Shown here: positions 27,955-38,161 of the stretch, in pieces
Numbering within the stretch: the stretch's first letter is position 1
Layout: the number at the start of each line of letters is the position of its first letter
NCBI GenBank assembly: GCA_947649125.1
Contig: CANSQL010000002.1
Span: 1 to 64,000, forward strand
Reading direction: 5' to 3'
Length of the DNA stretch: 64,000 bases
Source of the DNA: an uncultured Erysipelotrichaceae bacterium
GTDB lineage: Bacteria; Bacillota_I; Bacilli_A; Erysipelotrichales; Erysipelotrichaceae
The notes under the pieces: model-generated
Databases searched by the model: none
The model's input: only the letters and a program-made list of their open reading frames with translations
What the model was told of the DNA's origin: nothing
Translations under genes and position numbers: made by a program

Positions 27955-30159
27955 ATGAATAAACAAACATTCAGTTTGAATTTTTGCGGTCGTAACATAA
28001 CCGTAGAAACAGGCGAGATTGCAAAACAGGCCGGCGGTTCGGCGTTGATCAGATATAACGATACGGTTGTACTTTCGGCGGCAACAGCCAGTAAACAGGC
28101 AAAGGAAGGAATCGATTTCTTTCCGTTGACCGTAACCTTTGAGGAAAAATTGTATTCGGTAGGTAAGATACCGGGAGGCTTTTTACGCAGAGAGGGAAGA
28201 CCGAGCGAGCATGCGACCTTAACGGCACGTATGATTGACCGCCCGATTCGTCCGTTATTTGCGGACGGCTTCCGTAATGAGGTACAGGTCGTAAATACCG
28301 TGTTATCGGTAGATCAGGAATGCTCGGCAGAGATGGCGGCGATGTTCGGTGCTTCTTTGGCATTGTGCGTTTCCGATATTCCGTTTAACGGTCCGATTGC
28401 CGGTGTGATCGTCGGCAGAATCAACGGGGAGTATGTTATCAACCCGACGCCTGAACAGCTGGAGAAGGAAAGCGATATCCATTTGACGGTTGCCGGTACG
28501 AAGTATGCGGTAAATATGGTCGAGGCAGGCGCAAAGGAAGTCAGCGAGGAAGCAATGCTCGGTGCGATCATGTTCGGACATGAGCATATCAAGCAGCTCG
28601 TTGCGTTCCAAGAGGAAATTGCCGCTGCCGTAGGCAAGGAAAAAATGGAAGTTACGCTGTATACTGCGGATGAAGCAATCGTTTCAGCCGTTAAGGCAGG
28701 CTATGAGGCTGATATCCGTCAAGCCGTTTCAATCGAAAAGAAATTGGAGCGCTACGGTAAAATCGATGAATTGACCGCAGCTGCGGTTGCTGAATTTGAA
28801 GCTAAGGAATATGAAAATGACAAGGCGAAGGATAAGGCGCTGAAGCAGGTGAAGGAAATCTGTCACAGTATTGAGGCAGATGAGGTTCGCCGCTTGATTA
28901 TCGAGGATAAGATACGTCCCGATGGCCGTAAAATCGATGAAATCCGTCCTTTGGATTCGCAGGTCGATTTATTGCCGAGAACGCACGGCAGCGCTATGTT
29001 TACCCGCGGTGAAACTCAGGTAATGAGCGTTACGACCTTAGGTCCGCTGAACGATCATCAAATTATCGACGATGTGACTGAGGTTGAGGAAAAACGCTTT
29101 ATGCATCACTACAATTTCCCGCCGTATTCCGTCGGTGAAACAGGCCGCATGGGCAGTCCGGGACGTCGTGAAATCGGGCATGGAGCACTCGGTGAGCGTG
29201 CATTGTCACAGGTACTGCCGAGCGTTGAGGAATTCCCGTATACGATTCGTACAGTCGCTGAGGTATTGGAATCCAACGGTTCCTCCTCACAGGCTTCCAT
29301 CTGTGCCGGAACGATGTCTTTGATGGCGGCAGGTGTTCCGATCAAGGCTCCGGTTGCCGGAATCGCAATGGGCTTGATCATGGATGAAAACAATGAAAAC
29401 TATACGGTTTTGACCGATATTCAAGGTATGGAGGATCATTTCGGCGATATGGACTTCAAGGTTGCCGGAACTAAGGACGGTATTACGGCCCTGCAGATGG
29501 ATATCAAGGTAACGGGTATCACCGAGGCGATCTTTAAAGAAGCCTTGGCACAGGCGAAAAAAGCACGTGCCGAAATTTTAGCCAATATGATGAATGCGAT
29601 CAGTGAACCGCGCAGCGATGTGGGCAAATATGCACCGAAGCTTACTACGTTCATGATCGATCCGGAAAAGATTCGTGAGGTCATCGGTCCGAACGGTAAA
29701 ATGATCAATAAGATCATTGAGGCATGTGATGATGTACAGATCGATATCGAGGATGACGGACAGGTTATCGTATATCATATGAATCGTGATTCCATCAATA
29801 AGGCAGTCGCAATGATTCAAGATATCGTTAAGGTCGCTAAGGTCGGCGATGTATACGATGCGAAGGTCGTTCGAATTGAAAAGTACGGGGCTTTTGTGAA
29901 TCTGTTTGCGCAGACCGACGGCTTATTACATATCTCTAAGATTGCCCATGAGCGCGTTGAAAAGGTCGAGGATGTCTTAAAGCTCGGCGATACGGTCAAG
30001 GTAAAGGTTACCGAAATTGACGATCACGGCAAAATCAATGTTTCCGCAAAGGCATTGCTTCCGAAGCCGAAAACAAATGATGATGAGAAGACCGCTGAAA
30101 AAGAGGTGCGTCGTAAATCACGCTTTCAGCAAGAGGACTTAAAGCCTAAGGATGAATAA
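27955..30159 (+). CDS. pnp: polyribonucleotide nucleotidyltransferase
   Basis: Two RNase PH domains, KH ([14 protein letters not shown]) and S1 domains; 734 aa. Confidence 0.98.
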   Translation: MNKQTFSLNFCGRNITVETGEIAKQAGGSALIRYNDTVVLSAATASKQAKEGIDFFPLTVTFEEKLYSVGKIPGGFLRREGRPSEHATLTARMIDRPIRPLFADGFRNEVQVVNTVLSVDQECSAEMAAMFGASLALCVSDIPFNGPIAGVIVGRINGEYVINPTPEQLEKESDIHLTVAGTKYAVNMVEAGAKEVSEEAMLGAIMFGHEHIKQLVAFQEEIAAAVGKEKMEVTLYTADEAIVSAVKAGYEADIRQAVSIEKKLERYGKIDELTAAAVAEFEAKEYENDKAKDKALKQVKEICHSIEADEVRRLIIEDKIRPDGRKIDEIRPLDSQVDLLPRTHGSAMFTRGETQVMSVTTLGPLNDHQIIDDVTEVEEKRFMHHYNFPPYSVGETGRMGSPGRREIGHGALGERALSQVLPSVEEFPYTIRTVAEVLESNGSSSQASICAGTMSLMAAGVPIKAPVAGIAMGLIMDENNENYTVLTDIQGMEDHFGDMDFKVAGTKDGITALQMDIKVTGITEAIFKEALAQAKKARAEILANMMNAISEPRSDVGKYAPKLTTFMIDPEKIREVIGPNGKMINKIIEACDDVQIDIEDDGQVIVYHMNRDSINKAVAMIQDIVKVAKVGDVYDAKVVRIEKYGAFVNLFAQTDGLLHISKIAHERVEKVEDVLKLGDTVKVKVTEIDDHGKINVSAKALLPKPKTNDDEKTAEKEVRRKSRFQQEDLKPKDE

Positions 30160-30166
30160 CGATCAA

Positions 30167-30199
30167 GAGGTGAAATGAAAATTTCACTTCTTTTTTTAG
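30167..30199 (+). terminator. terminator after pnp
   Basis: gaggtgaaat gaaa atttcacttc ttttttt. Confidence 0.8.
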
Positions 30200-30215
30200 C
30201 CTTACAATGATAATG

Positions 30216-30252
30216 TAATATCACCTGTTATAATCTGTTTGAGGTGATATTA
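30216..30252. promoter_or_regulatory. perfect 11-bp inverted repeat flanking the putative -10 box and covering the SD of the 75-aa gene
   Basis: TAATATCACCT (30216-30226) / AGGTGATATTA (30242-30252) with TATAAT at 30229-30234 in the spacer. Confidence 0.55.
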
Positions 30253-30479
30253 TGAATTTTTTAGCGTTTACTGTGTATCTGAGTAAAGCGAAGCGCAATT
30301 TTATCCGCAATCGCTATGATCGAGATTGTCATTATCGCTGTGTATTATTTCATCAATTTGCCGAAAGCTATCGTTGGTATTGTAAAACGCACAATCTGTT
30401 TGATGAATACGATCGCTTGTATGATGAGGTACTGCAATATGAAAAGCGCCTTTCGCAATATCGCGAACGCTTGGAATAA
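30252..30479 (+). CDS. 75-aa hypothetical protein
   Basis: ATG with SD aggtgat; followed directly by pepV. Confidence 0.65.
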   Translation: MNFLAFTVYLSKAKRNFIRNRYDRDCHYRCVLFHQFAESYRWYCKTHNLFDEYDRLYDEVLQYEKRLSQYRERLE

Positions 30480-30529
30480 AGGATAGGCGATTGCGTTTAT
30501 TTATGGTAAAATAAGTATGAGGTGATTAT

Positions 30530-31912
30530 GTGAACTGGATGGAACAGAGTATTTCGCAAACGACACAGATGTTAAAGGACCTTGAGGGCTTGATCGCAAT
30601 TCCTTCTGTAAGAGAGGAAGCACAAAAAAATGCGCCCTTTGGTGCGGAGTGTCGCAAGGCGCTTGATTATATGATGGATTTAGGCAGACGTGAGGGCTTT
30701 GAGGTGCAGGATATCGACGGTTATGCCTGTGTGCTGTCTTACGGAGAAGGAACGGAAAGCATCGGTGTTTTAGGGCATTTGGATGTCGTACCGCAGGGAA
30801 GCGGCTGGACCAAGGAGCCGTTTGCGTTGACAATAAAGGACGATATCCTGTTCGGACGCGGTGTAGCGGATGATAAGGGACCGGGAATGGCTGCCTTTTA
30901 TGCGCTGAAGCTGATGAAAGAAGCACAGCTTTCACTGTCAAAAAAGGTCATGTTGATCTACGGCTGTGATGAGGAAAGCGGTATGGAGTGCATGGATTAT
31001 TATGTGAAGCATGCCGAGGTTCCGCAGATGGGATTTGTGCCCGATGCTGATTTTCCGGTAATCTACGGCGAAAAAGGCGGTCTGCATATCGAATTGAGCG
31101 GAAGCTGTGACAGTGTGATTCAATCATTATCAGGCGGAGAACGTGCAAATATCGTCATTGAGCATGCACAGGCAGTATTGAATGAATGGGACGAGGAAAA
31201 AGCAGCGCTCTTTACTTTCTATTTGAAGTCCAATCAGCTTCAGGGAGAAATCAAATCACAGGGCTCTGCCGTACAAATAAGCATTCGCGGCAGATCGGCT
31301 CATGCGGCAACGCCGTATCAGGGTGTCAATGCGGCACTTCATTTATTGAATTTTATCGGCAGTGCTTTTCAGGATCGTTTTGCGCAACAAACCTATGCGT
31401 TATTGAGCGATTGGAAGGGAAGCGGTCTTCATTGTGAAACGGAAGGCGCATATATGGGCTTCTTGACCTTAAATACCGGAATTATTCATATTGATCAACA
31501 TAAGGCAAGTATTTTATTGGATATTCGTTATCCGAATGATATTGATGCCGATTATATTGAATCAAAGATAAAGGAAGCACTTTTCGAAGCTGATTATCCG
31601 CTGAAGGCGAGTGTGAAAAAACAGGTGGACCCGTTGTTTGTCGACCCAAACAGCGAATTGGTAACTACGCTTATGGATGTTTATCGTACCTACAGCGGCG
31701 ACAGCTTTCATCCGGCGAAAACGATCGGCGGCGGAACCTATGCGAAAAAGCTCACAAACTTTGTAGCCTACGGGCCGGAATTCCCGCGTCATCCAAATGA
31801 TACGGCGGCAGAGATCGGCGGTGTGCATCAGCCCGATGAAGGCATTTATTTATCCGATCTGCAAAAGGCAGTCGCTATTTATGCGGAGGCCATCTATCGC
31901 TTGGCGAAATAG
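30530..31912 (+). CDS. pepV: M20 family dipeptidase (PepV-like)
   Basis: GHLDVVPQGSGW, GRGVADDKGP, CDEESGMECMDYY; GTG start. Confidence 0.92.
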   Translation: MNWMEQSISQTTQMLKDLEGLIAIPSVREEAQKNAPFGAECRKALDYMMDLGRREGFEVQDIDGYACVLSYGEGTESIGVLGHLDVVPQGSGWTKEPFALTIKDDILFGRGVADDKGPGMAAFYALKLMKEAQLSLSKKVMLIYGCDEESGMECMDYYVKHAEVPQMGFVPDADFPVIYGEKGGLHIELSGSCDSVIQSLSGGERANIVIEHAQAVLNEWDEEKAALFTFYLKSNQLQGEIKSQGSAVQISIRGRSAHAATPYQGVNAALHLLNFIGSAFQDRFAQQTYALLSDWKGSGLHCETEGAYMGFLTLNTGIIHIDQHKASILLDIRYPNDIDADYIESKIKEALFEADYPLKASVKKQVDPLFVDPNSELVTTLMDVYRTYSGDSFHPAKTIGGGTYAKKLTNFVAYGPEFPRHPNDTAAEIGGVHQPDEGIYLSDLQKAVAIYAEAIYRLAK

Positions 31913-31921
31913 GAGAAGCAT

Positions 31922-32590
31922 ATGCGTATGAGAAAATTGCCGTGGGCGGAGGAATATATCCGTCAGGCAGATATTGTAATCAAGGAACAGACAAAATATA
32001 AAGGAACATGGAAGCAGAAGCTTTCCTGTACGAAGCTTCATGTAGAAATCGGCTGCGGTAAGGGCGATTATCTGCTTCGTATGAGTGAAAAGGATACGGA
32101 AAGCGGTTGGATCGGAATTGAAAAGGATTCCAACGTAATGGCAATTGCGGCGCGTAAATATGATCGCGAGCCCAAGCCGAGTCTTAATATCGCCTTTCTC
32201 TTAGGGGATGCACAAGCGTTACAGGAATGGTTTGAAATCGGTGAAATCGATGTCCTGCATCTGAATTTCAGCGATCCGTGGCCGAAAAAGCGGGCACATA
32301 AAAAGCGTTTATCACACGCTTCCTTTATCGCGATGTATCGTGAAGTCTTATCAGAAAACGGTGAAATTCAAATGAAAACGGATAATTCATCATTGTTTGA
32401 ATTTTCCCTGCTGCAGTTTCAAGAGGGAGGCTGGTATCTCCATGATATCAGTGTGGATTATCGCCGCACTGCCCATGATGAGGATGCCGTAACTGAATAT
32501 GAACAGCGCTTTATGGATTTACAACAGCCGATTTATCGTGCCGTATGGAAAAAATTTCCCTATGTAAATACGGATAAGAAAAAACGCTGA
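31922..32590 (+). CDS. trmB: tRNA (guanine-N7-)-methyltransferase
   Basis: MRMRKLPWAEEYI...VEIGCGKGDYL...LNFSDPWPKKRAHKKRLSH. Confidence 0.95.
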   Translation: MRMRKLPWAEEYIRQADIVIKEQTKYKGTWKQKLSCTKLHVEIGCGKGDYLLRMSEKDTESGWIGIEKDSNVMAIAARKYDREPKPSLNIAFLLGDAQALQEWFEIGEIDVLHLNFSDPWPKKRAHKKRLSHASFIAMYREVLSENGEIQMKTDNSSLFEFSLLQFQEGGWYLHDISVDYRRTAHDEDAVTEYEQRFMDLQQPIYRAVWKKFPYVNTDKKKR

Positions 32591-32742
32591 GCAGTTTTGA
32601 CTGTTGTTTTATAAATGATTGATAAAAAAGACTTGTTTCAGAACCCAAAAAGCTTAAAAATTCGTTTCCGTTCATAAAATACTGTTCTTTACCCATAATT
32701 ACATGATATAATAAATAAGAATGTAAAGATAGGAGGACGATC

Positions 32743-33519
32743 ATGAAAAAAGTTTTTGCGGCTATATTATGCTTTCTTGTATTATGTGGCTGTGAAAGCC
32801 GTGAAGCTGAATTAAAGCAGCGAATCTATGATGAATTGGACTCCTTGAGCACAGAGCTTGAAAGTCCGGGCAGTAATCGTATGAAAAGCTATTATTCCTA
32901 TTATTTGCCGCAGGGCATCAAGCAGCGGGATGCCAACAGTCTGAGCGAGGTTTTTGTCAAGGACGGCTATCGACTGATCATGAATTTTGACCCGAGTGCA
33001 GTAGTAATTAAAAATTACTATACGAAAAGCGAGGAAAATGAGGAAGACGCAAAAACAGCTGCCAGTATGAATCAGGAACAGGTCGCGAAGCTTACCAAAG
33101 TTCAAATGCAGGAGCAGGACAATAAGACCCTGTATACCTCGAATTATATGAATGCCGATCGAGAGCTGTTTCCGTATACCTTACAGCTGATCAAAAGTGA
33201 AGGTGCTTACTTGGTATATTTAGACGGTTCTCTGGTAAAACTCTATACATATCTGCCGGCTGCCGCAGTACCTTCGACACTTCGTTCCATGTATTTGTTG
33301 ATGACGTCAATTTCCTATGACAAGGATAAGGTACTGAATGATTTCTCTTTAAAATCATTGACAGCCGCAAAGAAGCAGAATTTAGACTATCTTCAATCGC
33401 ATTTGCCTTCCAGCGGAAGCTTAGAGGAGTTGTTGAATCCTAAGCTTGAGGAAGGAAACGGCGATGTCATTAAAGAGGAGCAGTCTGAAAAAAATAATAA
33501 GCAGGAGGAAGGAAAATGA
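32743..33519 (+). CDS. lipoprotein of unknown function
   Basis: Lipobox LVLCGC (MKKVFAAILCFLVLCGCESR). Confidence 0.85.
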   Translation: MKKVFAAILCFLVLCGCESREAELKQRIYDELDSLSTELESPGSNRMKSYYSYYLPQGIKQRDANSLSEVFVKDGYRLIMNFDPSAVVIKNYYTKSEENEEDAKTAASMNQEQVAKLTKVQMQEQDNKTLYTSNYMNADRELFPYTLQLIKSEGAYLVYLDGSLVKLYTYLPAAAVPSTLRSMYLLMTSISYDKDKVLNDFSLKSLTAAKKQNLDYLQSHLPSSGSLEELLNPKLEEGNGDVIKEEQSEKNNKQEEGK

Positions 33520-33854
33520 GCTTAAAGGACCATATGAATGTATTAGCGAATACAGAGCAGTTTGATGAAGCAAAGGCACAGGAAGCGGTGAGCGTATTTG
33601 TATTCAGTGCCAACTGGTGTCCGGATTGTCGCTTTATTGAACCGTTTATGCCGAAGCTGATTGAGAAATATAAGGAGTATTCTTTCTATTATGTCGATCG
33701 TGATGAATGGATTTCATTGGCACAGGAGCAGATGGTAATGGGAATACCGAGCTTTATCGGTGTCGGAAAAGGGAAAGAGCTGGGACGCTTTGTTTCTAAG
33801 CTACGAAAAAGTGAAGCTGAAATCGATGAATTTTTGGCTTCCTTACAAAAATAG
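33516..33854 (+). CDS. thioredoxin family protein
   Basis: SANWCPDCRFIEPFMPKLIEKY. Confidence 0.9.
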   Translation: MSLKDHMNVLANTEQFDEAKAQEAVSVFVFSANWCPDCRFIEPFMPKLIEKYKEYSFYYVDRDEWISLAQEQMVMGIPSFIGVGKGKELGRFVSKLRKSEAEIDEFLASLQK

Positions 33855-33863
33855 TCAGAGAGG

Positions 33864-34661
33864 ATGAGCAGTGTGAGCGTATTTAAAAAGCTAGTGGGAT
33901 TTTTATTTGAGGAAGAAGAAGAAATCGAGGATGAAGGTGAATTAGAGGAAATTTCCTTTCGTGAGCCGACAATGAAGCGTAAGCAGGAACGTATGAGTGA
34001 GGCAAGTGAATTAAAGCATGCTGCTACTTATGAAAAGCCGCGTGTGGAAACAGTGGTAAAGAAGCCGATCGTACAGCCGACACAGCCGGAAGCAGTGCAG
34101 GAGAAAAAATTCACGACGATTGAAATCAGTGAGGAACAGCCGAAAAAGAATACGGTTAGAAGTGTTCGTCCTGCGCAAAGCAATCGAGCGGTAAAGCGAA
34201 GCGAGCCGATCAAGCAGCAGGAATATACATTTACACCGGTGATTTCACCGATTTTCGGTATGGATGAAACTGCTGAGCCCAAGCATGCGAAAAAGAATCA
34301 GGAGAATGTTCCGCAAATACGTAAAACGATTTCCGTCGCGCCTAAGAAAAATCCGTTGGGTACGGTCTTATCTCCGATGTACGGTGCAACCGAGCTGGAG
34401 GAATTCGAGGAGGAAGCAAAGCTTCGTCTGGACAATGAAACTGATGAAATTTTCGAGGAAGAAATCAATGAGCCGATCGAAGAGGTCATCGAGTTTGACA
34501 GCGACAGTGATGAGGAAATCGTTCGTGTTCCGTTAGAGGAGCTGTTAAGCAATGAGGAAAGCGCAGAGCTGAATGATGATTTGCTGCAATTCAGCTTATT
34601 CGGTGATGATGAGGTCGTAAGTACAGAAAAAAGTGAAGCTTCATATACTATAAAAGAATAA
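33864..34661 (+). CDS. acidic, low-complexity hypothetical protein with two SPxxG motifs
   Basis: FTPVISPIFGMDE and LGTVLSPMYGATE within a Glu/Lys-rich sequence. Confidence 0.75.
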   Translation: MSSVSVFKKLVGFLFEEEEEIEDEGELEEISFREPTMKRKQERMSEASELKHAATYEKPRVETVVKKPIVQPTQPEAVQEKKFTTIEISEEQPKKNTVRSVRPAQSNRAVKRSEPIKQQEYTFTPVISPIFGMDETAEPKHAKKNQENVPQIRKTISVAPKKNPLGTVLSPMYGATELEEFEEEAKLRLDNETDEIFEEEINEPIEEVIEFDSDSDEEIVRVPLEELLSNEESAELNDDLLQFSLFGDDEVVSTEKSEASYTIKE

Positions 34662-34680
34662 AAAAGAGGTGAATACAGCT

Positions 34681-36018
34681 ATGTTGTATCATTTTATCGG
34701 CATCAAGGGTTCAGGTATGGCTTCCTTGGCTACGATTATGGCTGATCGCGGGGCGCGGGTACAAGGCTCGGATATTGAAAAGTATATTTTTACGCAACAG
34801 CCGTTAGAGGAGCGCAATATTACGATTTTGCCTTTTGATGCGAATAATATTCAGGAGCATATGACGGTGATTATCGGCAATGCGTTTGATGAGGAGCACC
34901 CTGAGGTAAAAAGAGCACGCTCAATGTCCTCAGTAACCTGTTATCGCTATCATGAGTTCTTAGGCGAGCTGATGAAGCATTACTGTACGATATCGGTTGC
35001 AGGTACGCATGGAAAAACAACAACGACCGGAATGCTGGCACATGTGATGGGCTGTGTAAAGCCGTGCGGTTATTTGATCGGCGACGGTACCGGCGCAATG
35101 CCTGAAAAGGCTCATTACTTTGTCGTTGAATCCTGTGAATATCAACGTCATTTCTTGGCTTATCATCCGGAATATGCGATCATAACCAATATGGAGCTCG
35201 ATCATGTGGATTACTATCGTGATATGAAGGATTATTGTGATGCGTTTGAGCAGTTCGCAGCTCAGGTAACGAAGGGAATCGTGCTGTTCGGAGATGACGA
35301 GCATGTTCAAAGGCTTACCGTTTCCAAGCCGCACTTATACTATGGCTTAAGTGCACATAATGATGTACAGGCAATCAACATCAAACAGGGAAGCGGCGGT
35401 ATGAGCTTCGATGTATTGTATCATAAGCAGGAATTCGCTCATTTTGAGCTACCGTTTGTCGGTATGCCGTTTTTATGGAACAGCTTAGGTGTAATTGCGG
35501 TCGGTATTATGGAGGGCATGAGCGCCGAACAGCTTCAACAGGCACTGGCATCCTTTCCGGGTGTAAAGCGTCGTTTCAGTGAAGAAGTGTCAGGTGATAA
35601 TGTATATATCGATGATTATGCACATCATCCTACTGCAGTTAAGCTTACGATTGAAGCGGCAAAGCTGAAATATCCCGATCATAAGGTGATTGCGATATTT
35701 AAGCCCGATCGCTATTCACGCATTGCTTATTTTATGAAGGAATTTGCCGAGTCATTGAGTGTCGCAGATGAAGTGTTCCTATGTGCATTTCCCGAAAATG
35801 CGAAAAAGGAAGCAGGCATCGATATTACGATTGATGATTTGGCTAAGCTTATTTCGGGCAGTATGGTGATCAGTGAGGATGAAGCGGGAGCAGCTTTATT
35901 GGCGAAGCATGCACCGGCTGTTTATCTCTTTATGTCCTCAAAGGATATCTATAAGCTTAAAAATATTGTAAAAAGTTTTCATTCATCTTGTAATCACTTT
36001 CAAAGTGTTGTAGAATAA
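34681..36018 (+). CDS. murC: UDP-N-acetylmuramate--L-alanine ligase
   Basis: YHFIGIKGSGMASLA, SVAGTHGKTTTTGMLAH, IDDYAHHPTAVKLTIEAAK. Confidence 0.94.
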   Translation: MLYHFIGIKGSGMASLATIMADRGARVQGSDIEKYIFTQQPLEERNITILPFDANNIQEHMTVIIGNAFDEEHPEVKRARSMSSVTCYRYHEFLGELMKHYCTISVAGTHGKTTTTGMLAHVMGCVKPCGYLIGDGTGAMPEKAHYFVVESCEYQRHFLAYHPEYAIITNMELDHVDYYRDMKDYCDAFEQFAAQVTKGIVLFGDDEHVQRLTVSKPHLYYGLSAHNDVQAINIKQGSGGMSFDVLYHKQEFAHFELPFVGMPFLWNSLGVIAVGIMEGMSAEQLQQALASFPGVKRRFSEEVSGDNVYIDDYAHHPTAVKLTIEAAKLKYPDHKVIAIFKPDRYSRIAYFMKEFAESLSVADEVFLCAFPENAKKEAGIDITIDDLAKLISGSMVISEDEAGAALLAKHAPAVYLFMSSKDIYKLKNIVKSFHSSCNHFQSVVE

Positions 36019-36034
36019 TGAAAGAGGTGTTTCT

Positions 36035-36436
36035 ATGGAATTGGATCAACTGTTAAATTTAACCAGTACGGTATCAGGTAAATTGCTGCCGATTTTAGGA
36101 GCGACGGTACTTGTCTTTTTAATCGTATTCGTTCGCAGACTGATACTTGTTTTGACCTCAACCAATGAGGCTATCCATTCCTTAAAGAAAACATTGGACA
36201 GTGCGGGCAAGCAGTTAGATGCACTGGATAAACCGATGCAGACATTAAATGAAATCAGTGAAACGGTCGATAATGTCCATGAGGCCAGCAAAAGCGTTAT
36301 TCGCAGCCTTTTGAGTTCTGTGATTGATAATGTCGGTACATTGGTTAAGAAGTCATCAAAGAAAACTAATAATTATCGTGAACAGGACAGGGAAGATCTA
36401 TATCAGCGAGGTGAAGATTATGAATCAGAGCTTTAA
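36035..36436 (+). CDS. DUF948 (YtxG-like) membrane protein
   Basis: N-terminal TM then helical DUF948-like region; murC-ytxG-ytxH-ccpA order. Confidence 0.8.
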   Translation: MELDQLLNLTSTVSGKLLPILGATVLVFLIVFVRRLILVLTSTNEAIHSLKKTLDSAGKQLDALDKPMQTLNEISETVDNVHEASKSVIRSLLSSVIDNVGTLVKKSSKKTNNYREQDREDLYQRGEDYESEL

Positions 36437-36998
36437 GCATAAGGATGATATCAATCAAATGGAGGAGCAGGCGCGCTTTCAGATCATCACCGTTGAGGAT
36501 GAGGAAGCACAAGGCTCTCAAGCGGCTAAAATACTTGCCGATTGTAAGGAAGCAATTACTGTATTATATGCGAGCTTTCGTGAATGGCTGAAGGATGCGA
36601 ATGATAACGAGGAAATCAAAGCGAAAAAGGCGAAATTAAAGCAGGACAGTGATAAAATCATTGCGCTTGCGAAGGAACAGCTGCGTAAGCTGCAGGAAAA
36701 TGAGGATTTGCGCAAGGCTGTAGACAAAGGTGTTCAGGTTGCTTATGATACAGGAGATTGGGTGAAGCAAACCGTCAGTGAATTCCGTATGAGTGAAAAC
36801 GGTCAAAAGGTTGAGGCCTTTGTGAATTCGGTAAAAAACGATGCCAGAGTAAAGCAGGGAGTATCCACACTGAAAAAGGGAACGCTGAAGGCTGCCGAAG
36901 GGGCATTAAAGGGATTAAGAAGGGTTCTGGACGATAAGGACGGAGCACAGGATGATAAAGCTGAGGTGTCTGAGAATGAAAAGAATAACAATTTATGA
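36420..36998 (+). CDS. YtxH-like helical protein
   Basis: Overlaps the DUF948 ORF by 17 nt; charged helical protein; SD gaggtgaag. Confidence 0.7.
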   Translation: MNQSFKHKDDINQMEEQARFQIITVEDEEAQGSQAAKILADCKEAITVLYASFREWLKDANDNEEIKAKKAKLKQDSDKIIALAKEQLRKLQENEDLRKAVDKGVQVAYDTGDWVKQTVSEFRMSENGQKVEAFVNSVKNDARVKQGVSTLKKGTLKAAEGALKGLRRVLDDKDGAQDDKAEVSENEKNNNL

Positions 36999-37968
36999 TG
37001 TAGCGAAGGAAGCAGATGTATCACTGGCTACAGTATCACGTGTAATCAACGGCTCTGAGGTAGTGCGTGAGGATACACGTTTAAAGGTACAGGAAGCGAT
37101 CGAAAAGCTCGGCTATAAGCCGAATGCGATCGCACAAGGTTTGGCCTTACAGAAAACAACGACGATTGCGTTGGTGATTCCCGAGGCAAGCTTTTTCTAT
37201 ACCGGTCAGCTGATCAACGGCTTGATCGATGTCGCAAAAATCTATAAATATAATATGGTTTTACATACTACGACCGAAGGAATTTCGGAAATGAACGATA
37301 TTATTGAAACGATCATTAAATCGCATGTTGACGGTGTAGTCATCTTTAATGATAAGCTGAATAAAGAAGAATTGAATACTCTGACAAGATATCAAATTCC
37401 GATCGTAGTAATCGGCAATCGCATGAGTGATGAAACGATCGGTTCTGTTTATGTTGATTACGCAAAGTTGATTTATGATTACGCATGTGATTATATCAAG
37501 CGCGGAATCACCGATATCGCATTGGTAGAGGATCGTAAGAATGTGGCAATGATCAAGCAGCTTCGTGACGGTCTGAGTCAGGCATTTAAGGATAACGGTT
37601 TAAGCTTTGATAACTATATTGCGATTCCGAAGGAATATCGTTCCAGCTATTTGTATCTGCAGAAATATATGCAGCAGCATCGTCATGCCTTGATGATCAC
37701 CTATCGTGATTCACAGGCGATGGCAGTGCTCAATACAGCCAAAGAGGCAGGAATCAAGGTTCCCGAGGAAATGGAAATCGCTTGTGTATTAGACAGCAAA
37801 TACTTATCAATGGCACGTCCGCAAATCACCGGCTTTAAAATACCGGATTATGATTTAGGTGCTGTCGCAATGCGTCTTTTGACAAAGATGCTTCACGAGG
37901 AGGATGATGTAGCTGATAAGGAAATTGAGCTAAGCTATATCTATACACCGCGAAAATCAACCAAATAA
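36976..37968 (+). CDS. ccpA: LacI-family regulator, catabolite control protein A-like
   Basis: MKRITIYDVAKEADVSLATVSRVINGSEVVREDTR. Confidence 0.88.
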   Translation: MKRITIYDVAKEADVSLATVSRVINGSEVVREDTRLKVQEAIEKLGYKPNAIAQGLALQKTTTIALVIPEASFFYTGQLINGLIDVAKIYKYNMVLHTTTEGISEMNDIIETIIKSHVDGVVIFNDKLNKEELNTLTRYQIPIVVIGNRMSDETIGSVYVDYAKLIYDYACDYIKRGITDIALVEDRKNVAMIKQLRDGLSQAFKDNGLSFDNYIAIPKEYRSSYLYLQKYMQQHRHALMITYRDSQAMAVLNTAKEAGIKVPEEMEIACVLDSKYLSMARPQITGFKIPDYDLGAVAMRLLTKMLHEEDDVADKEIELSYIYTPRKSTK

Positions 37969-37987
37969 CCGCATATGCGGTTTTTTC
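37967..37987 (+). terminator. terminator after ccpA
   Basis: AACCGCATATGCGGTTTTTTC. Confidence 0.8.
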
Positions 37988-38161
37988 TTTGCGAAATGAA
38001 GCTTCATTGCCTTCTTTTAAAGTGATTTTACACCCGATAATCGACTTGAATAAGCACTGCTCAAAAAGTGGTAAAATATGGAAAAGGTGCCTAAAATCAA
38101 ACTTTTTCGCCTCAAAACGGGTCTTATTATTGAAGCGAAAAAAAAGAAATTGAGGGATTCG

